This document shows positions 51,769-64,000 of a stretch of 64,000 nucleotides of DNA, one piece after another. Source of the stretch: Setaria digitata (Eukaryota; Nematoda; Chromadorea; Rhabditida; Setariidae). Each line of letters begins with the position of its first letter. Positions within the stretch are counted from its first letter, which is position 1. A model generated the notes under the pieces. The model ran no database searches. It was not told the origin of the DNA and worked only from the letters and a program-made list of their open reading frames with translations. A program made the position numbers and the translations under genes. The stretch lies in contig RCAB01000086.1 in NCBI GenBank assembly GCA_003640385.1, positions 1-64,000 of the forward strand. The letters are read 5' to 3'.

Positions 51769-52049
51769 TGCATATGTATGTGTTGGTATTGATTGATTCG
51801 AAGAGAGAAGAAAACATTATTTGGATCATTTTAAGTGAACAGCGATCAACGAAATGATGATCGAAATGGCATTCAACTTCAATTTCCGACAACGAAACAC
51901 TTAAAACATTTCTTTAAACTGACATTTTGTAGTACAAACATTTTTCGAAATTTCGACAACAGTTCAGAAGTGTCGAATAGTTGTACTGAGGGATTCTTTC
52001 ATTTAATAAATTATGATGAAATTCATTCGGAAAGTAATTTTAAGTTTGG

Positions 52050-52265
52050 TCCCGGAAGTTTAATGTAAACTTTGGCATTCGAAATTGATGTAAATTTAGC
52101 TTAGCTTTCGCAATTGGTTAAAATTTGCCACCGGAAATGGAATGTAAATTCGGCTGCTGAAATTCATATCATGTCAGATTGACATAATTTTGACTTCAGA
52201 AATTGCTGTGAATTTAACTGGCAGAATTGGTTGTGAGTTAATTCTGGAAAACAATGTGAATTTCA
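52050..52265. repeat. Degenerate ~35-bp repeat (GAAATTG-TGTAAATTT-GGC type)
   Basis: Several diverged copies of a motif like GGAAATTGATGTGAATTTAGC recur at 30-45-bp spacing. This appears to be an old minisatellite, 300 bp downstream of the CA array. Confidence 0.5.
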
Positions 52266-55200
52266 ATGACTTGTTATCAAAATTATCAAATAATTTCATG
52301 CTATTTTCAATATTATCATCGTTTTCAATCATTATCGTTGATATTATTACTACTGATTATTAAATATGGCTTCCATATTTCCTCCACTCCCATATTTCTT
52401 AAACTTCTTAATTTGTGTTATTCATTACAATTTCCTCACTTATTACAATACCAAAATATAAATTCTCATTCATTTATCATCTTTTCAGGCATTATTATCT
52501 TTCTACCTTATCATTAAATCAGTAATCACGGTATTAATAAATAATTAATAATAATAATAATAATAATAAAATAATATAAACATATATTCATCTATAGGCA
52601 AAGTAAATTTTTCTTATTAATTTATGCTAATTATATGGAACGGAGGAAACGAAAATTTTCCGGAAAATGATCCATTTCAGACTAATATTAGGATATCTGC
52701 TGACAGAAATGACTTAAGCTCTAATTATTCGAGTAACAAATATATTGAATTCGTTTAATAAAATTATTCATTCTTTTATTTTACTCTTTTTTCACATGAC
52801 AATCAATTGATAAAATATCAGAATTTCATTCTATGATAAACAGTTGATGAAACTAAATAAAGCATTTTTTTTTTTTTTGTTATTTTCAGTTATCATCTAT
52901 GCATATTTTTTTGCATATTTTTGACGATTTTTCAATTATTTTTAATCCTCAAGCAGAAAGTTGGAAAAATTTGGATGAATTTTTTAAATTATTAAATGCA
53001 GTGAAGTTAAGATTTTAATAATAATTTTATAAATTAATAATAACTTCACTTCTCCTTTGGTGTGTAAGTAAATTTTACTATCATGAGATTTGAAATTTCT
53101 TTGTAACTGTGAAAAGATTACTAAATAATTTAGGACATGATAGGCGACAAATTGTTAACGTAGTAATCCAATACCGAAATACTGAAATATGCTACTCAGT
53201 AAGTAAATGGAAAATGTGCAATGAAATTATTTTTCCAAAAAGATGGAAAAAAAAAAAAAAAAAAACTTCCAAACTTTTTAAAATATGTGACATAAAGAAA
53301 TGTGTCAGGCAAACAACAATTTTATACATTAGCATATTATTTCTGTTCCATCAAAAATCATCATCATTTACAATCAATCAATATTTCATATGCTTCAGCA
53401 CTGTATTCAAAAAGTGCAATATATCGCAAATATTCGATCTATTATAATTTTTGTTTATTGTTCTATGTATATTTATCAATATTTAAAATGTTTCAACATA
53501 ACATAACATGCATAATGCTCCAATGATACTTTATTGTTTCTTTCGAATTTCCACTTTCAACATTCATCAATTATTTTAAAATTTTGAAAATTTTTCATCT
53601 ATTTCTTATCCTTTTTATTTCACAATTAGTTGCATATTCTTTAAGATAAATTCATTCTTTTTTCTTTTTTTTGTCGGTACTTGCTAGGAAAGAAAGAAAA
53701 AAAAAGCTGCAAGACGGAAATTGTCTTCAACTTCTAAAATATCCTAATGTATTGAATTTTTGAAAATTTTTTTTTTTTTTTTTAAAACAACAAATGATGC
53801 ATCATCATTATATCTTGAGAACTTCAGATTCAGAAGAATTTAAATCTTCTTGCCTGATAAAAAAAAAAAAAAAACGATGACATACATATATTTATATTTA
53901 TTCAACATTCTAAATACAAATATAGTATGCAAAATGTGCATAAGATTTGTTCCGTTTTTTTTTTTTTTTCCTATCAATAGTTAAACATATAAAATATTGA
54001 TTGGTTAGAAGTAATTAAAATGTTTTTATGTTTTTATAGTGCATAAATAAGATTGTTAGTTCCTTTTTGCTAACTTTTACAAGTTTTAATTTTCTCTTTT
54101 CATAAAAAAAAAATAATAATAATAATTTTCCTACTCTTTCTTTTCAAAATTATCATTATTATTAATTAATTAATATTATTATTGTAAGCTGTATTTTATA
54201 AACCATTTATTATCTTTATAATGCTGGATTTTTGCTCTTTTATGTTTCGATTTCCATAAACTTTTTTTTGTACATAATTTTTTAGACATTTTTATGTTTA
54301 AAGTAGTGTACATCATTGAGAAAACGACATTAATTATGAAAAATTAACAACAACAGTAGTAGTGACAGTAATAATGATAATAATAGTAATAACAATGTTT
54401 ACTAATAAAATAATCATGAGTAATAATAATTATAATAGGCATAAGTAATGCCAGATGATTATAAATTGAATCATAATAAATATAAATAAGAACAAATATA
54501 AATAACAATTAATATAAAAAATAACAAATATAAATAATAATAATAATAATAATAAATAATGAATTAATAATAATAAGAATGCAAATAATAATGAATATAA
54601 ATAACAACAATGAATAATCACAAATAATAATAAACAATCATGAACAGCAACAAGTAATCATAAATAATAGAAATAATAAATATTGTTTATAATTATTAAT
54701 AGCGTTAATCATAGTGTTACTAGAAAATAATGAGTAATGGAATTCTTGTAAAAGGTGCTAATCAATCTTTATCGTTTGAGGATATAGCAGTGATAACCCC
54801 TATCACTATTATATGCAATCAGTTTATGATAATGAAACGAAAAAAAAAAATGCATGAGAAATGTCGGAATTACTCGTCTTATAATAATAAATTGAAGTTT
54901 AACTTTTACCAATTAACTGAACGGATTTTTAGTAATAAATTTGCAATATCAGGCAGGTGTCATTTTGTTTTTTTTTTTGATTTCTTTTACAATTTTTTTT
55001 GTGAAATAATTTACATAAAATTTTCTAATTTATGAAATAAAAATAAAAAAATAAAAACTTGGAATAATTTCTAAAGAACTGTATGATCGGTGATAACACA
55101 TAAATAATACCGACAAATTTGGACACTCATCCAAAAGAATATTTTATGAGGAGGAATAATTTGTAATTGTTTTAATTGAAATTACAAAGTAAAATTTGAT

Positions 55201-57104
55201 GTCAAAAATGTGCATTTTTTTTTTTTCATTGAATACTGAAGAAAAAAAAAAAAGAAAATAGAAATAACAATAAAAAGGTACAAATTTTCATAAAATCCAT
55301 TTTAACTGAAATTTTTCTGTTTTTTTTTCTTTTTTTTTACCACAATGAAGTTGCTATGTACGTTTAATTTTTATCAGATGATTTTAAGATACTACAATAA
55401 ATCATATTCATTTCTTTCAAAAATTTATTAATACTGAATGTTTTTAAATATAAGTAATTTTTTCCCTGCAAATAAGATCGGTAAAAGTTGAAATTTAATT
55501 CTCGTTTCAAACTTTTTTCTTTTTTGATCTATAAAATTGTGACATTTCTTTATCGATGTATTTGTACTGTTATTTCATTTAATTTAGTGACGTCAGTCGT
55601 AGCGAAATTTTGAAAAATTGGAAAATTTAATAGGATATTCAGAATGGCTTAAAAGTTCTAACTTTTGATTAAAATCGATAGATTGATTAAAATGAATTTA
55701 AAAAATGAGGGAAAAAGTGATTAATACGAAATAGATAAAATGGAGAAATTTGTAAAATATCGTATGTTTTATACTAAGAAATTAATTTGCTGAATCTTAT
55801 CCATTCAAAAAGTCAATTTTCTTCTTTTTTTTTCTTTTTTTTTTTGAATCCTGTCATAAAACTTCGTTTTTTTAACGAATGAAATGACATTAGTCGTCTT
55901 ATTTCGTTAAATTTATTAATTAAACCGAGCAGCATCATTTTAATTAATTTTCTTTTTCTTCCCTAAGATTTTAAATCATATTTTAACGATTTGCTGGAAA
56001 AGAAAAAAAAAAAAACTTGTAAAGTATACTGTAAGTTGGATGAACAATGGCAGGGACATTAGATGGTAAAGAAAATACATACTGTAATTCTCTACGTACC
56101 GTATCATCGTCCATCATGATGAGGAAATCTAACATAAACAGATCATACTGCTACACTTGCTACTTTTTTTCACTTTCAATCAGGCTGATTATTCGTCAGT
56201 AGCTATCACCAGTAATTATGTTAGATAAATAGATCCATCTACCGTATATTCATTTTCATTTTTTTTTTTTAATATTTTTAGCAATATTATCAANATATTC
56301 TGTTATAATGCTTAAGAATAGGAGTTATTGATTGATTGATGTGAGGAAAAAAAAAAGTCCAATTTTCCGGGAGAGGGGAAAATTTGAATAAAACAAATCC
56401 ATTTAACTTCCTTTTCTTTTTTCTTCTTTTTTTTTTTTTTTTTTCATTTCAAATTTTCTTTTTTTCTAATTTTAAGGAATGGATAATTTTTGTTGAAACA
56501 AATATTTACATGATAGATGTAATGTAACGTATGCTTACGAAACTTTAATTAAGTTAATTATGTAAAATTTCACTAAAAATGAGAATAAATTAGTCATAGT
56601 TTTATGTTTTCGCAATTTCATATATTTTCTTTTCTTTTTGGCTCTCAAATATAACAAACACTAATGTGTAGATGGATGTAACACGATAGACAGATATAAT
56701 CTATCTAATTCAAATGAGAGAGAAATGTATTTTTATTGTTGGAGCAGTTGTTCACAATCTATTTTAAAGAACTGAAATAATTTTAAAACATTTAATTTCG
56801 GACTAATTTGAAATTTGGGCTTAAATAATTGTTACATTTGCTTATCCTATTATCGTTTAAGTTGTTTAATGATTTTAAAATAGAATTCATTTAAATAATG
56901 CTTAATTTACAAATGAAAAAAAAAAAAAAAGGAATAGTTAAGTGAATGAATGTGCACTAATAATTTTAGCAAATTGAGAAAAGTATCACTAATTAAATTA
57001 AAGGGTAGGATTTGAAGTGTCTTTCTTTTTTCCCATGTAGACATACAAAATCCTAATATCCAAAGTAATGCAAAAAAAAAAAAAAAAGGATATGTATTTA
57101 TATT

Positions 57105-57250
57105 AAAAAAGCTAGATATTAGTTAGTTTTGATTATTATAGCTTAAATATTGACTAGTTTTGTTTATTATAGCTTGGACGTTAGTTTTAACTATATTAGT
57201 TAATTATGAGTATTATGGCTTAGATATTAGTTCTTTTCGATTATTATATT
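57105..57250. repeat. Degenerate ~45-bp repeat (TTAGTTTTGATTATTATAGCTTA)
   Basis: Four diverged copies of a TAGATATTAGTT...GATTATTATAGCTT unit. No coding potential. Confidence 0.55.
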
Positions 57251-58330
57251 ACTGCTTTATTGAATACATTTCGGTTATTCTTTTGATCATTCATTTCAAT
57301 ATTTTTAAGTTTCTTTCTTAAATTTTCACATTAATATGCTATCTTGATTACTATAGCTATTGTATTTACTTGAAATTTATGGTTTTGTATTTGAAGTTTC
57401 TTAAAGTTCTATGAAATTCTTTGAGTTATTTTCATTACGAAAGGAATTTCTTTTTTTGAAAAATATAAATTATAGGATTTTTCTTCTTGAGAAAAACAGA
57501 GTAATAAAAAAATAACTACCTAAAATTTTACGTCGATAAACTTACGTAAAATAGAGTCTTAAATTTCAGAAAAACAATAGGTAGGGAAAATTATAGAGTA
57601 ATTAATGTCGAATTTATATTATGTAGTGGATTTTTTTTTTTGTTTTAGAGATAAATTCATCCTAACTGGAGAAAAGCAAAAAAAAAAACACTAAAATGAA
57701 ACAAATGCTGATCATAAATGGGCTGCGTTAAAAAGAATCAGGTGAAAATTTTTTTTTATGAGGAGGTGGTGGATTGCTTTCAGCTTCTTCTTTTTCTCTT
57801 TTTGTGCTGTTCGATCCGTTCTGAACAATTCAGTTCAAGTTAGTATAATTGAAAGAGATAGATAAGTTTAGCATATAAATATTCCTATCACTGGAATCTG
57901 AAATCTAGTTTAACAGTAGGATTTTATAAATTGTAAATTGAGGAATGTTTTAGTGGGCGGCCAGTGCTTCATTTTTCTTCTTTCTTAAGATTAACTTAAT
58001 TACTCCATAAATTTACCGAATTTTATTGCTCAGTTTCTATAACAGGTTTTATTAACAGTAAGATTCGATTTCTAGTTCATTTTATTCCAGTTGCAGTTCG
58101 CTTCCTCAAATTACATCAAAAAAGAATAAAACATTAATAATTTGCCTAATAAACTTGCTGATGTAAATTGACTGAACTTATTAAAAGTTCAATTTTCCGA
58201 AATATTCGAATGAAATGAAACTGGCCTATGTTATGTAAAAATAAAAAAATTTCTGAACATTCGAAATTATGTATGTCTCTTTTTTTTTAATATTCATTTG
58301 TATTACTTTTTCTTCCCAGTTAATTCTCTT

Positions 58331-58365
<35 letters not shown>

Positions 58366-60670
58366 TCTATAGTTGTCTTTGACTTTTATATCTTGGGAAT
58401 GATTTCTTATGTGAAGATGAAATCAGACAACTAATGAATTATATTTATTCACATTTAATAAGAAATAAAAAATAAATTAGGCTATTGTAAACTGCAGATC
58501 GTTGTGAAATTTTATGAAAGTTTTGAAATCTGAGAGTTCGATCGAAATAATATAATAAATTTATCGGAAAATTTGCCTTATCCAGGAACCGGTCACAAAT
58601 TGATGCCTTTTCATAAACGAATAATCTCCTTTCTTCTTCAGCGATAGTTATGTTTGTGATATTACTAGGCGCCATAGAAGTAGAAGTAGCATGTATTGTG
58701 GATATACTAACATCATATATAACGTATATTATTTTTTACTCTTCCGTCTTCTCTATATGTTATTGTCATTTTTTTTTTTTTTTGAAATAGTGAAAAAATT
58801 ATATAGAATGGCAAAAAAAAAAATTATTTCGATTATATTTTCCCAGTTTTTCATAAAGTATTTATTTGTTTAATAAAGTGTAAATTAAAACTGATTGATT
58901 TTAGCAAAGTGTAGCTTATTTTTAAACAGAAATTTTTACAATTTCCAGTATTTTTCACTGCCATATGTCATAAATTGATGCAAAAGAAGGAAGAAAGAAA
59001 GAACGAAAAATTTATCAATTTTTTTTTCTTTTTTTTTCCATTTTTTTTTTTTTTTAAAGTCTTTTATTTCCATCTTTTTGTGGAAGAGTGAAAACAACAA
59101 ACGCAGGTGGTTGAAGGAATGGATGGTTTATGGAGGTGGAAAGGGAACAAGCATTAATGTCTGTATGATTCAAATGCTGTTATATTTATTCCTTAAAAAA
59201 AAAAAGAGAAAGAAAAAAGTGAAGAAACGAACTATGCATATGCAAAGCAGTTATTATCAATCGAAAATAAGGACATGTTGTTGGCGATTGAATTAAATCT
59301 TATCCTTCTTTTTTTTTTTTTTAATTCAGTTCGAAGGAATTCATTATGAAATCAGTTATTTCCAGCTTAAATTCGTAAGTAGTCAGTATGCTGAGGTATC
59401 AGACTAAGGTAAAATAATTAATTTATTTAGTCATTTCTTTGCTTTATCGCTCATTATTTTGCTTAATTTTCCAAAACAAAATGCAAGAAAAAGAAGAAAA
59501 ATGAATGGGAAGATTTGAATGATTTTGTAAGTAATGAATGCCTTCATGTTCAGTGAATCAATCAATCAAACAATTGATGCCCTCCAAATTTAGTTTCTCC
59601 TTTCAATAAATAAAATGTCAGCAGCTGAAGTTATTGGAGTTGAATGATGAAACCAATTAAACTTTTCGTTTTGAAAACATTCGACATGTGTTGATTAAGT
59701 GACACATGTTACGTTCTGGTATGATTATTGTATGACAGGTCATCTGTTTTCGTACTTTTTTTTTTTTTTTTATGATGCAGTAGGACAGTTAAATCGTTCT
59801 AATTTCATTTTAAGTGCGATTTTACAACTAAATTTCTGTACTTCTACTTTCTACCATCTTTTATTTATCAGTTATGGTTTTGTATCGACACGATCGAGGG
59901 ACAGCATGAAAATATCTAAATTTTCATTTCTTTTTTTTTTTTTTTCTCCTTGCTACTTCACTTTTTTCCATATTTTTTCACTTTTGAAAAATGATTTTTC
60001 TTAAAACAGACATTAAGTTTTTCTTTTGAAGGAAAAACTCGAAAACGTTTGATATTTGCAATAAAAAAGGTGTGGCAAATAATTTCATTATTGATGAGTT
60101 ACCAAGTGTCATTTACTGCATTTTCCTAGCTGGCAGTTCAAAAGTTCTAGGATTGGAAAAAAAAAAAAAAACTTGGGAGAAATATATAAATCTATATATA
60201 TGTGTTTTTTTTTTTTTTTGCTTTAGTATGATATTTAAAGTATTTAAAGTGCTGTAAAGAAAGCTGTGCCACTATGTGAAATTTTCGTGCATGACTCATA
60301 ATTACTTCGATTTATGGGGTATTCATAGGTAGGTAATGAAAGAAAATGTACTTGTGAAGTAATTATAAGCGTACTTGTGCAGACGAAAATGTATCAATGA
60401 ATTATATAGAGATATATTTGTGAAATCGAAGATGTATAAGTAAATTAAATGTAATTGTGGTTATTTGCTTAGAAAAACATGAATATATCTGTTGGATTTG
60501 TATCGGAGTGTAATTTAACATATTTCAAATTTCGTTACATAATTTTGCACGCATTTCAGGTTATCTAAAGTGTAGGCGATGAAAAGAATTGGAAATACAG
60601 TGAAATAATAGTTTCATTCTGATATCACTTACTACTTTTCTTTTAATTGTGGAAAAAAAAGAAGACATCT

Positions 60671-60678
60671 CTTTTCAG
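60671..60678 (+). promoter_or_regulatory. Candidate (trans-)splice acceptor for the right-edge gene
   Basis: CTTTTCAG ends at 60678, 49 nt before the proposed start at 60728. It could be a spliced-leader site or the end of a 5' UTR intron. Confidence 0.35.
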
Positions 60679-60727
60679 TCCTCTAAAATATTATTTTTTT
60701 TTTTATTACATTTCTTCTGGAAAAGAA

Positions 60728-63700
60728 ATGAAGCGGAGTTGCTCAGTGAAGAATCTGGATTCGATCTCACATTATAGCATTCCATTCCATTCATCGGTAA
60801 ACAATATGTTCAGGTTCCTTTTAACATTTTTTGGCAATAGATTGTAATATTTGGTTAATGCTTCAGGCTATTATTTTATATTTTTTTCTTTCAATAGAGA
60901 TTATTTTACAGAATAAATGATAGAGGAAAGAGGAAAGTTAATAGTAACATCTGCACGATATACAAACCTGTTTGATGAAGTCGTAGTTCCAAAGGAAACC
61001 TGCAAATTTATATGCGTTACCTCATATTGAGGTGTCAGTAGGGCATACTTCAATCTTGTAGACCATTTGAACAATCCGTCATACGTTTCAGACTGAGTTC
61101 TGGGTGCTAACTGTTATGGCTTTCATTTGAGACTCAGAAGACTAGTGGGATAAGATAAAAGAAGAAAATGGTTAGGAAAATCTATTATGAACGGTTCTGT
61201 AGCATCCCTGGCCTTCACCTTCCGATTCGGAGTTTTAGAATCTCACTCCTAAGAGTTTAAATAAAATCAAAGTAAATCCAAAAAAAATTTTCCGGCTATC
61301 TTCTTTCATTTATTATTGCTAATACTATTATTTTGCTTTTAATAATGTGTTTTAGAACGATAAGGCAAATATTCCAAGAAACAAATTGAAAAGTTTTCAA
61401 ATTAAAAAGTCTCCCAAATTTCAAGCAAATATTTCGCTTTCTTTGCAGGAAGTCATCTTCGCTTGTCAATCTTACCAAAACGGAACGCCAGCATTCGTCT
61501 GTAGCTCGGTCACTAAGTTACTTCTTCAAATTTCACTATTGTGGAAGTCAATATTCTATTAATACTATTGGTGGTAACAATGATACTAATCTTGTTTTAT
61601 CTGCAACTCCTCACATGTATTTTGGAATAGAGCGAATTGCGGTTTCGTTGTCAGCACTTGATAAAGAAATTGAAACGGCTCATGTTAGAGGTTGGTCAAT
61701 TTGCTATACAATACTCGTAGAATTGATTCTCTACTAGGACTGTGCAAGTTCTTCTATGCTTTGGCAGTATTTAAATTGAATCAAATTTGATTCATAGAAG
61801 AATAGAGAGAATATGAAATTTATAATCTCTGAATCAGCTAAATTTGTACCAATGAAGAGAAAAATGCTCCCGCCTATTGGAAATGAAAGGACAAATTCCT
61901 AATGTGATATGATAATTATTGAAACATTTCCTTTCAGTATAAGCTAACAAACATCATCCCGTTCTGTTTGATAACTTATTAGGGGACGAAGCAGTAGACT
62001 ATAAAACGGTATTTTAAATGTATGTGTTTATGGATTATCTTGAAGAATTGTTTAAAAGATGTAGGTAAAGTTTTAAACCTCAAATTCATTATCAGTACTA
62101 GATTGAGGTTTTCCTCTTTACATTTAGCTAACGCGATATTGCATGCTGGTGCGCTCTAGCTATAAGTTATGTATTACGTAACGTTTTATATTGCGTGTTA
62201 TGTGTTGAATGTGTATTACGTATGATGTCATAGGTTGCATCATTGAACGACGTAATGATATGCATCACCCTATTTTTAACTGATGCTAATCAGTGAGAGA
62301 AATTCTATGATTCAAAAAGGATTTTTTTTTTTATTTTGAAACAAACACTTTGATACACACTGCTTGTTTGCGATTATATCTGAATTTTATTATCAGCAGA
62401 ATTGAATTTTTTTCATGTTTTGAGGCTTTTTTTTTCCAGTCAATTCAGGTGGTTGTTTGTTCGTAATCAGTTTTAAATGTTATTATCGTTTTTCTCTTAA
62501 TTAAAACCTGCCAAAAAGCAAGTATTTCCTTTTTTTTTTTTTTTTCAGTTTTTAAACTCCTTAAAAAAACAAATTCTTGCGTAATACATTCAAATTCATC
62601 CACTTAATTTTATTCAAAAAAAAACTTGAAGTTTTTTCATTTTTACTTATCAATCGTTCACGATTTTTCCTAATCAAAGTTTTTGATCACGCGATTTCAT
62701 TCTCGATATTCCGTGCAACCTAACTTCCACGTACTAGGAATTTTGTTCCTGCACCATTTTTCATTATGAAGGGTGCATAGAATCTCCTATTCCCATATTC
62801 AATATTGTTCACATAACAATAGAAGACTTTAAAAGAAAAAAATGTCGAAAAATCAACGATCATTTAAATATTTGATGAAACTCCCAGTTAAAGCTTTGAT
62901 ATTCTTGACAAGTAGTTGAACTTCAATCTGCCATTACTGCTCCTCATGCTTGATTTTTAACCTTATTTGAACTTCTTTAATTATTATTTGCTTTGATTTT
63001 CTTTTAAAAAAACAAAAATATTACCTTTCTCATTTCATATCAAAAAAATTTACTGATAAGACTGATAAACATGTTTTTCATTTGTTCAAGGCAGGTTTCT
63101 GCGAAAATATTTTTTCCCTACCTAACTAAAATCATGATGCTATTTAAACATAAGTGTAAAAGATGGCATAAGTAAGCGAGCATTCAGTTTTCGATATTGT
63201 TTTAGTAATTGTTGCCATCGATTGGTAAAAAAAAAATCGATTGAAATGGTAAATTTCCAATTTATTAATAACGAAAAGGTATAATCGTGCTTATTTGAAT
63301 TGAATTATTTGAATATATCATCCGCATATTATTTCAGAGGAGTTAGTATTTTGAGAAACTTTTCTCATTTTTCAGCGGCAAAATAGGAGGTAGGAGAGGT
63401 GGAAATGTTAGAAAACAAAATTATTACCTCTAATTATCTCATATTATGTGTTTTCCGTTACTAAGCTATTTTTGGTTTGCTTAAATCAATTTTCTTTTTC
63501 TTCAAAAATAAAATAAAAAAAGAAAAAACGAGACAGATTTCCTGTATTGCAGTTTTTTTGAAATCCAAATTTTTAGTTACAGTTGATGCAGCTTGAAGCA
63601 TTATTCTAATCTCCTTCGAAATTATCTAAGAGTTCTTTTCTCTTCTTTTTTTTTGTCCTAATTATACAATAGTGGATGCAAATAAAAACAAGAGTGATGC

Positions 63701-64000
63701 TACCGTAAAAGTGAAAAGCTGTCGAATTATGTATGCGTTACTGGAAGCATGCGGTAGTAGTTGATCAAAAAGCAATTTGTTGTACAGCTTGAGAAACAAT
63801 GCTGAAAGAAAAGACGAAATAATATTTGGGAGAAGGGAGAAAAATATAAATTTTTATCATTTTATTGTTTGTAATAATTAATGATATGGTGTGAAGGAAA
63901 GGCAAACTAATATCTTAATCAAGCACAAACCTTAGATGATATTTTTTTCAAAATACATTTCAAATTTCAGAAAAAAGAAGCTTAAGTGTTGGTGATCGAA
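60728..64000 (+). CDS. Unidentified protein, 5' exons, runs off the right edge
   Basis: I do not recognise this protein. The proposed exons are 60728-60796, 61453-61690, 63673-63753 and 63971 to beyond 64000, with consistent junction phases. The first exon encodes MKRSCSVKNLDSISHYSIPFHSS. The second, the best supported, is an 80-residue open stretch of balanced composition containing SLVNLTKTERQHSSV, YFFKFHYCGSQYSINTIGG and MYFGIERIAVSLSALDKEIETAH. The third contains VKSCRIMYALLEAC and the fourth starts KRSLSVGDR. The amino end is Ser-rich, with no signal peptide or membrane segment in the visible part. The second exon's acceptor is a GCAGGAAG pair: only the downstream AG (61452) keeps the frame from exon 1; the upstream AG (61448) leads to a stop. 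Exon 1 may therefore be wrong. A 26-nt candidate at 61983-62008 was left out because its phase blocks the next exon. Confidence 0.45.
62140..62270. promoter_or_regulatory. Cluster of bZIP-like palindromes in an intron of the right-edge gene
   Basis: TTACGTAA (62174-62181), a second ATTACGTA (62215-62222), TGATGTCA (62223-62230) and GACGTAAT lie within about 80 bp in an intron otherwise poor in CpG. TTACGTAA is the known core of PAR/C-EBP-type bZIP sites and TGANGTCA resembles CRE/ATF sites (established knowledge). Enhancer function is inferred. Confidence 0.3.

Noticed and set aside
51835..52068. 77-aa frame next to the CA array as a gene
   Set aside because: Composition is balanced, but it has no motif, no upstream signals and runs into a degenerate repeat.
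61983..62008. 26-nt candidate exon (GDEAVDYKT) of the right-edge gene
   Set aside because: It joins exon 2 in phase but leaves phase 0, which is incompatible with the next exon at 63673; skipping it gives a continuous frame.
63673..63763. Reading 63673-63763 as a terminal exon ending in CGSS-stop
   Set aside because: A donor at 63754 (G|GTAGTAG) and an in-phase acceptor at 63970 continue the frame, so a terminal exon is less likely.

Overview
This window is a piece of an AT-rich animal nuclear genome. The compact, phase-consistent gene models have TTTTCAG/TTTTAG-type acceptors, many homopolymer A/T tracts and two same-strand genes spaced like an operon. These traits and the class-1 semaphorin point to a nematode, possibly a spirurid or filarial one; the species is not determinable from what I can see. 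Four genes are well supported by homology recognisable in their exons, and a fifth is partial and unidentified.

Layout. 1-5012: gene-free upstream DNA with simple repeats, an inverted repeat and one assembly gap. 5013-25881 (+): a class-1 transmembrane semaphorin of the SMP-1/Sema-1a/Sema-6 type, 14 exons, about 713 aa, in very long introns that carry minisatellites. 25882-29037: gene-free. 30404-29038 (-): a Jagunal (JAGN1) ER/secretory-pathway membrane protein, 3 exons, 191 aa. About 1 kb of shared upstream DNA with a short GC-rich core separates it from the divergent 31430-33886 (+): XPA, a nucleotide-excision repair scaffold, 6 exons, 245 aa. 34382-43003 (+): PMS2, the MutL-alpha endonuclease subunit of mismatch repair, 21 exons, 856 aa. 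43004-60727: about 17.7 kb with no gene I can support; it holds a perfect CA dinucleotide array of about 536 bp. 60728 to beyond the right edge (+): 5' exons of an unidentified gene.

How the genes relate. XPA and PMS2 lie head-to-tail with about 500 bp between stop and start. An AATAAA about 125 nt upstream of a U-rich splice acceptor precedes the PMS2 start, which is the spacing expected of a trans-spliced nematode operon. If so, an excision-repair and a mismatch-repair factor are co-transcribed. Semaphorin (growth cone and epidermal signalling) and JAGN1 (secretory pathway) have no evident functional tie to them.

Assembly quality. Four single-N gaps are present. Three are flanked by near-identical copies of the same sequence, which looks like unmerged contig ends or haplotypes. 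One of these falls in PMS2 and duplicates the start of exon 9. PMS2 introns also contain perfect hairpins and palindromes and a displaced 25-nt copy of exon 3 sequence. I found no unknown multi-gene system. The strongest unexplained items are the XPA-PMS2 operon arrangement, the exon-derived palindrome in PMS2 intron 2, the CA array and the unidentified gene at the right edge.
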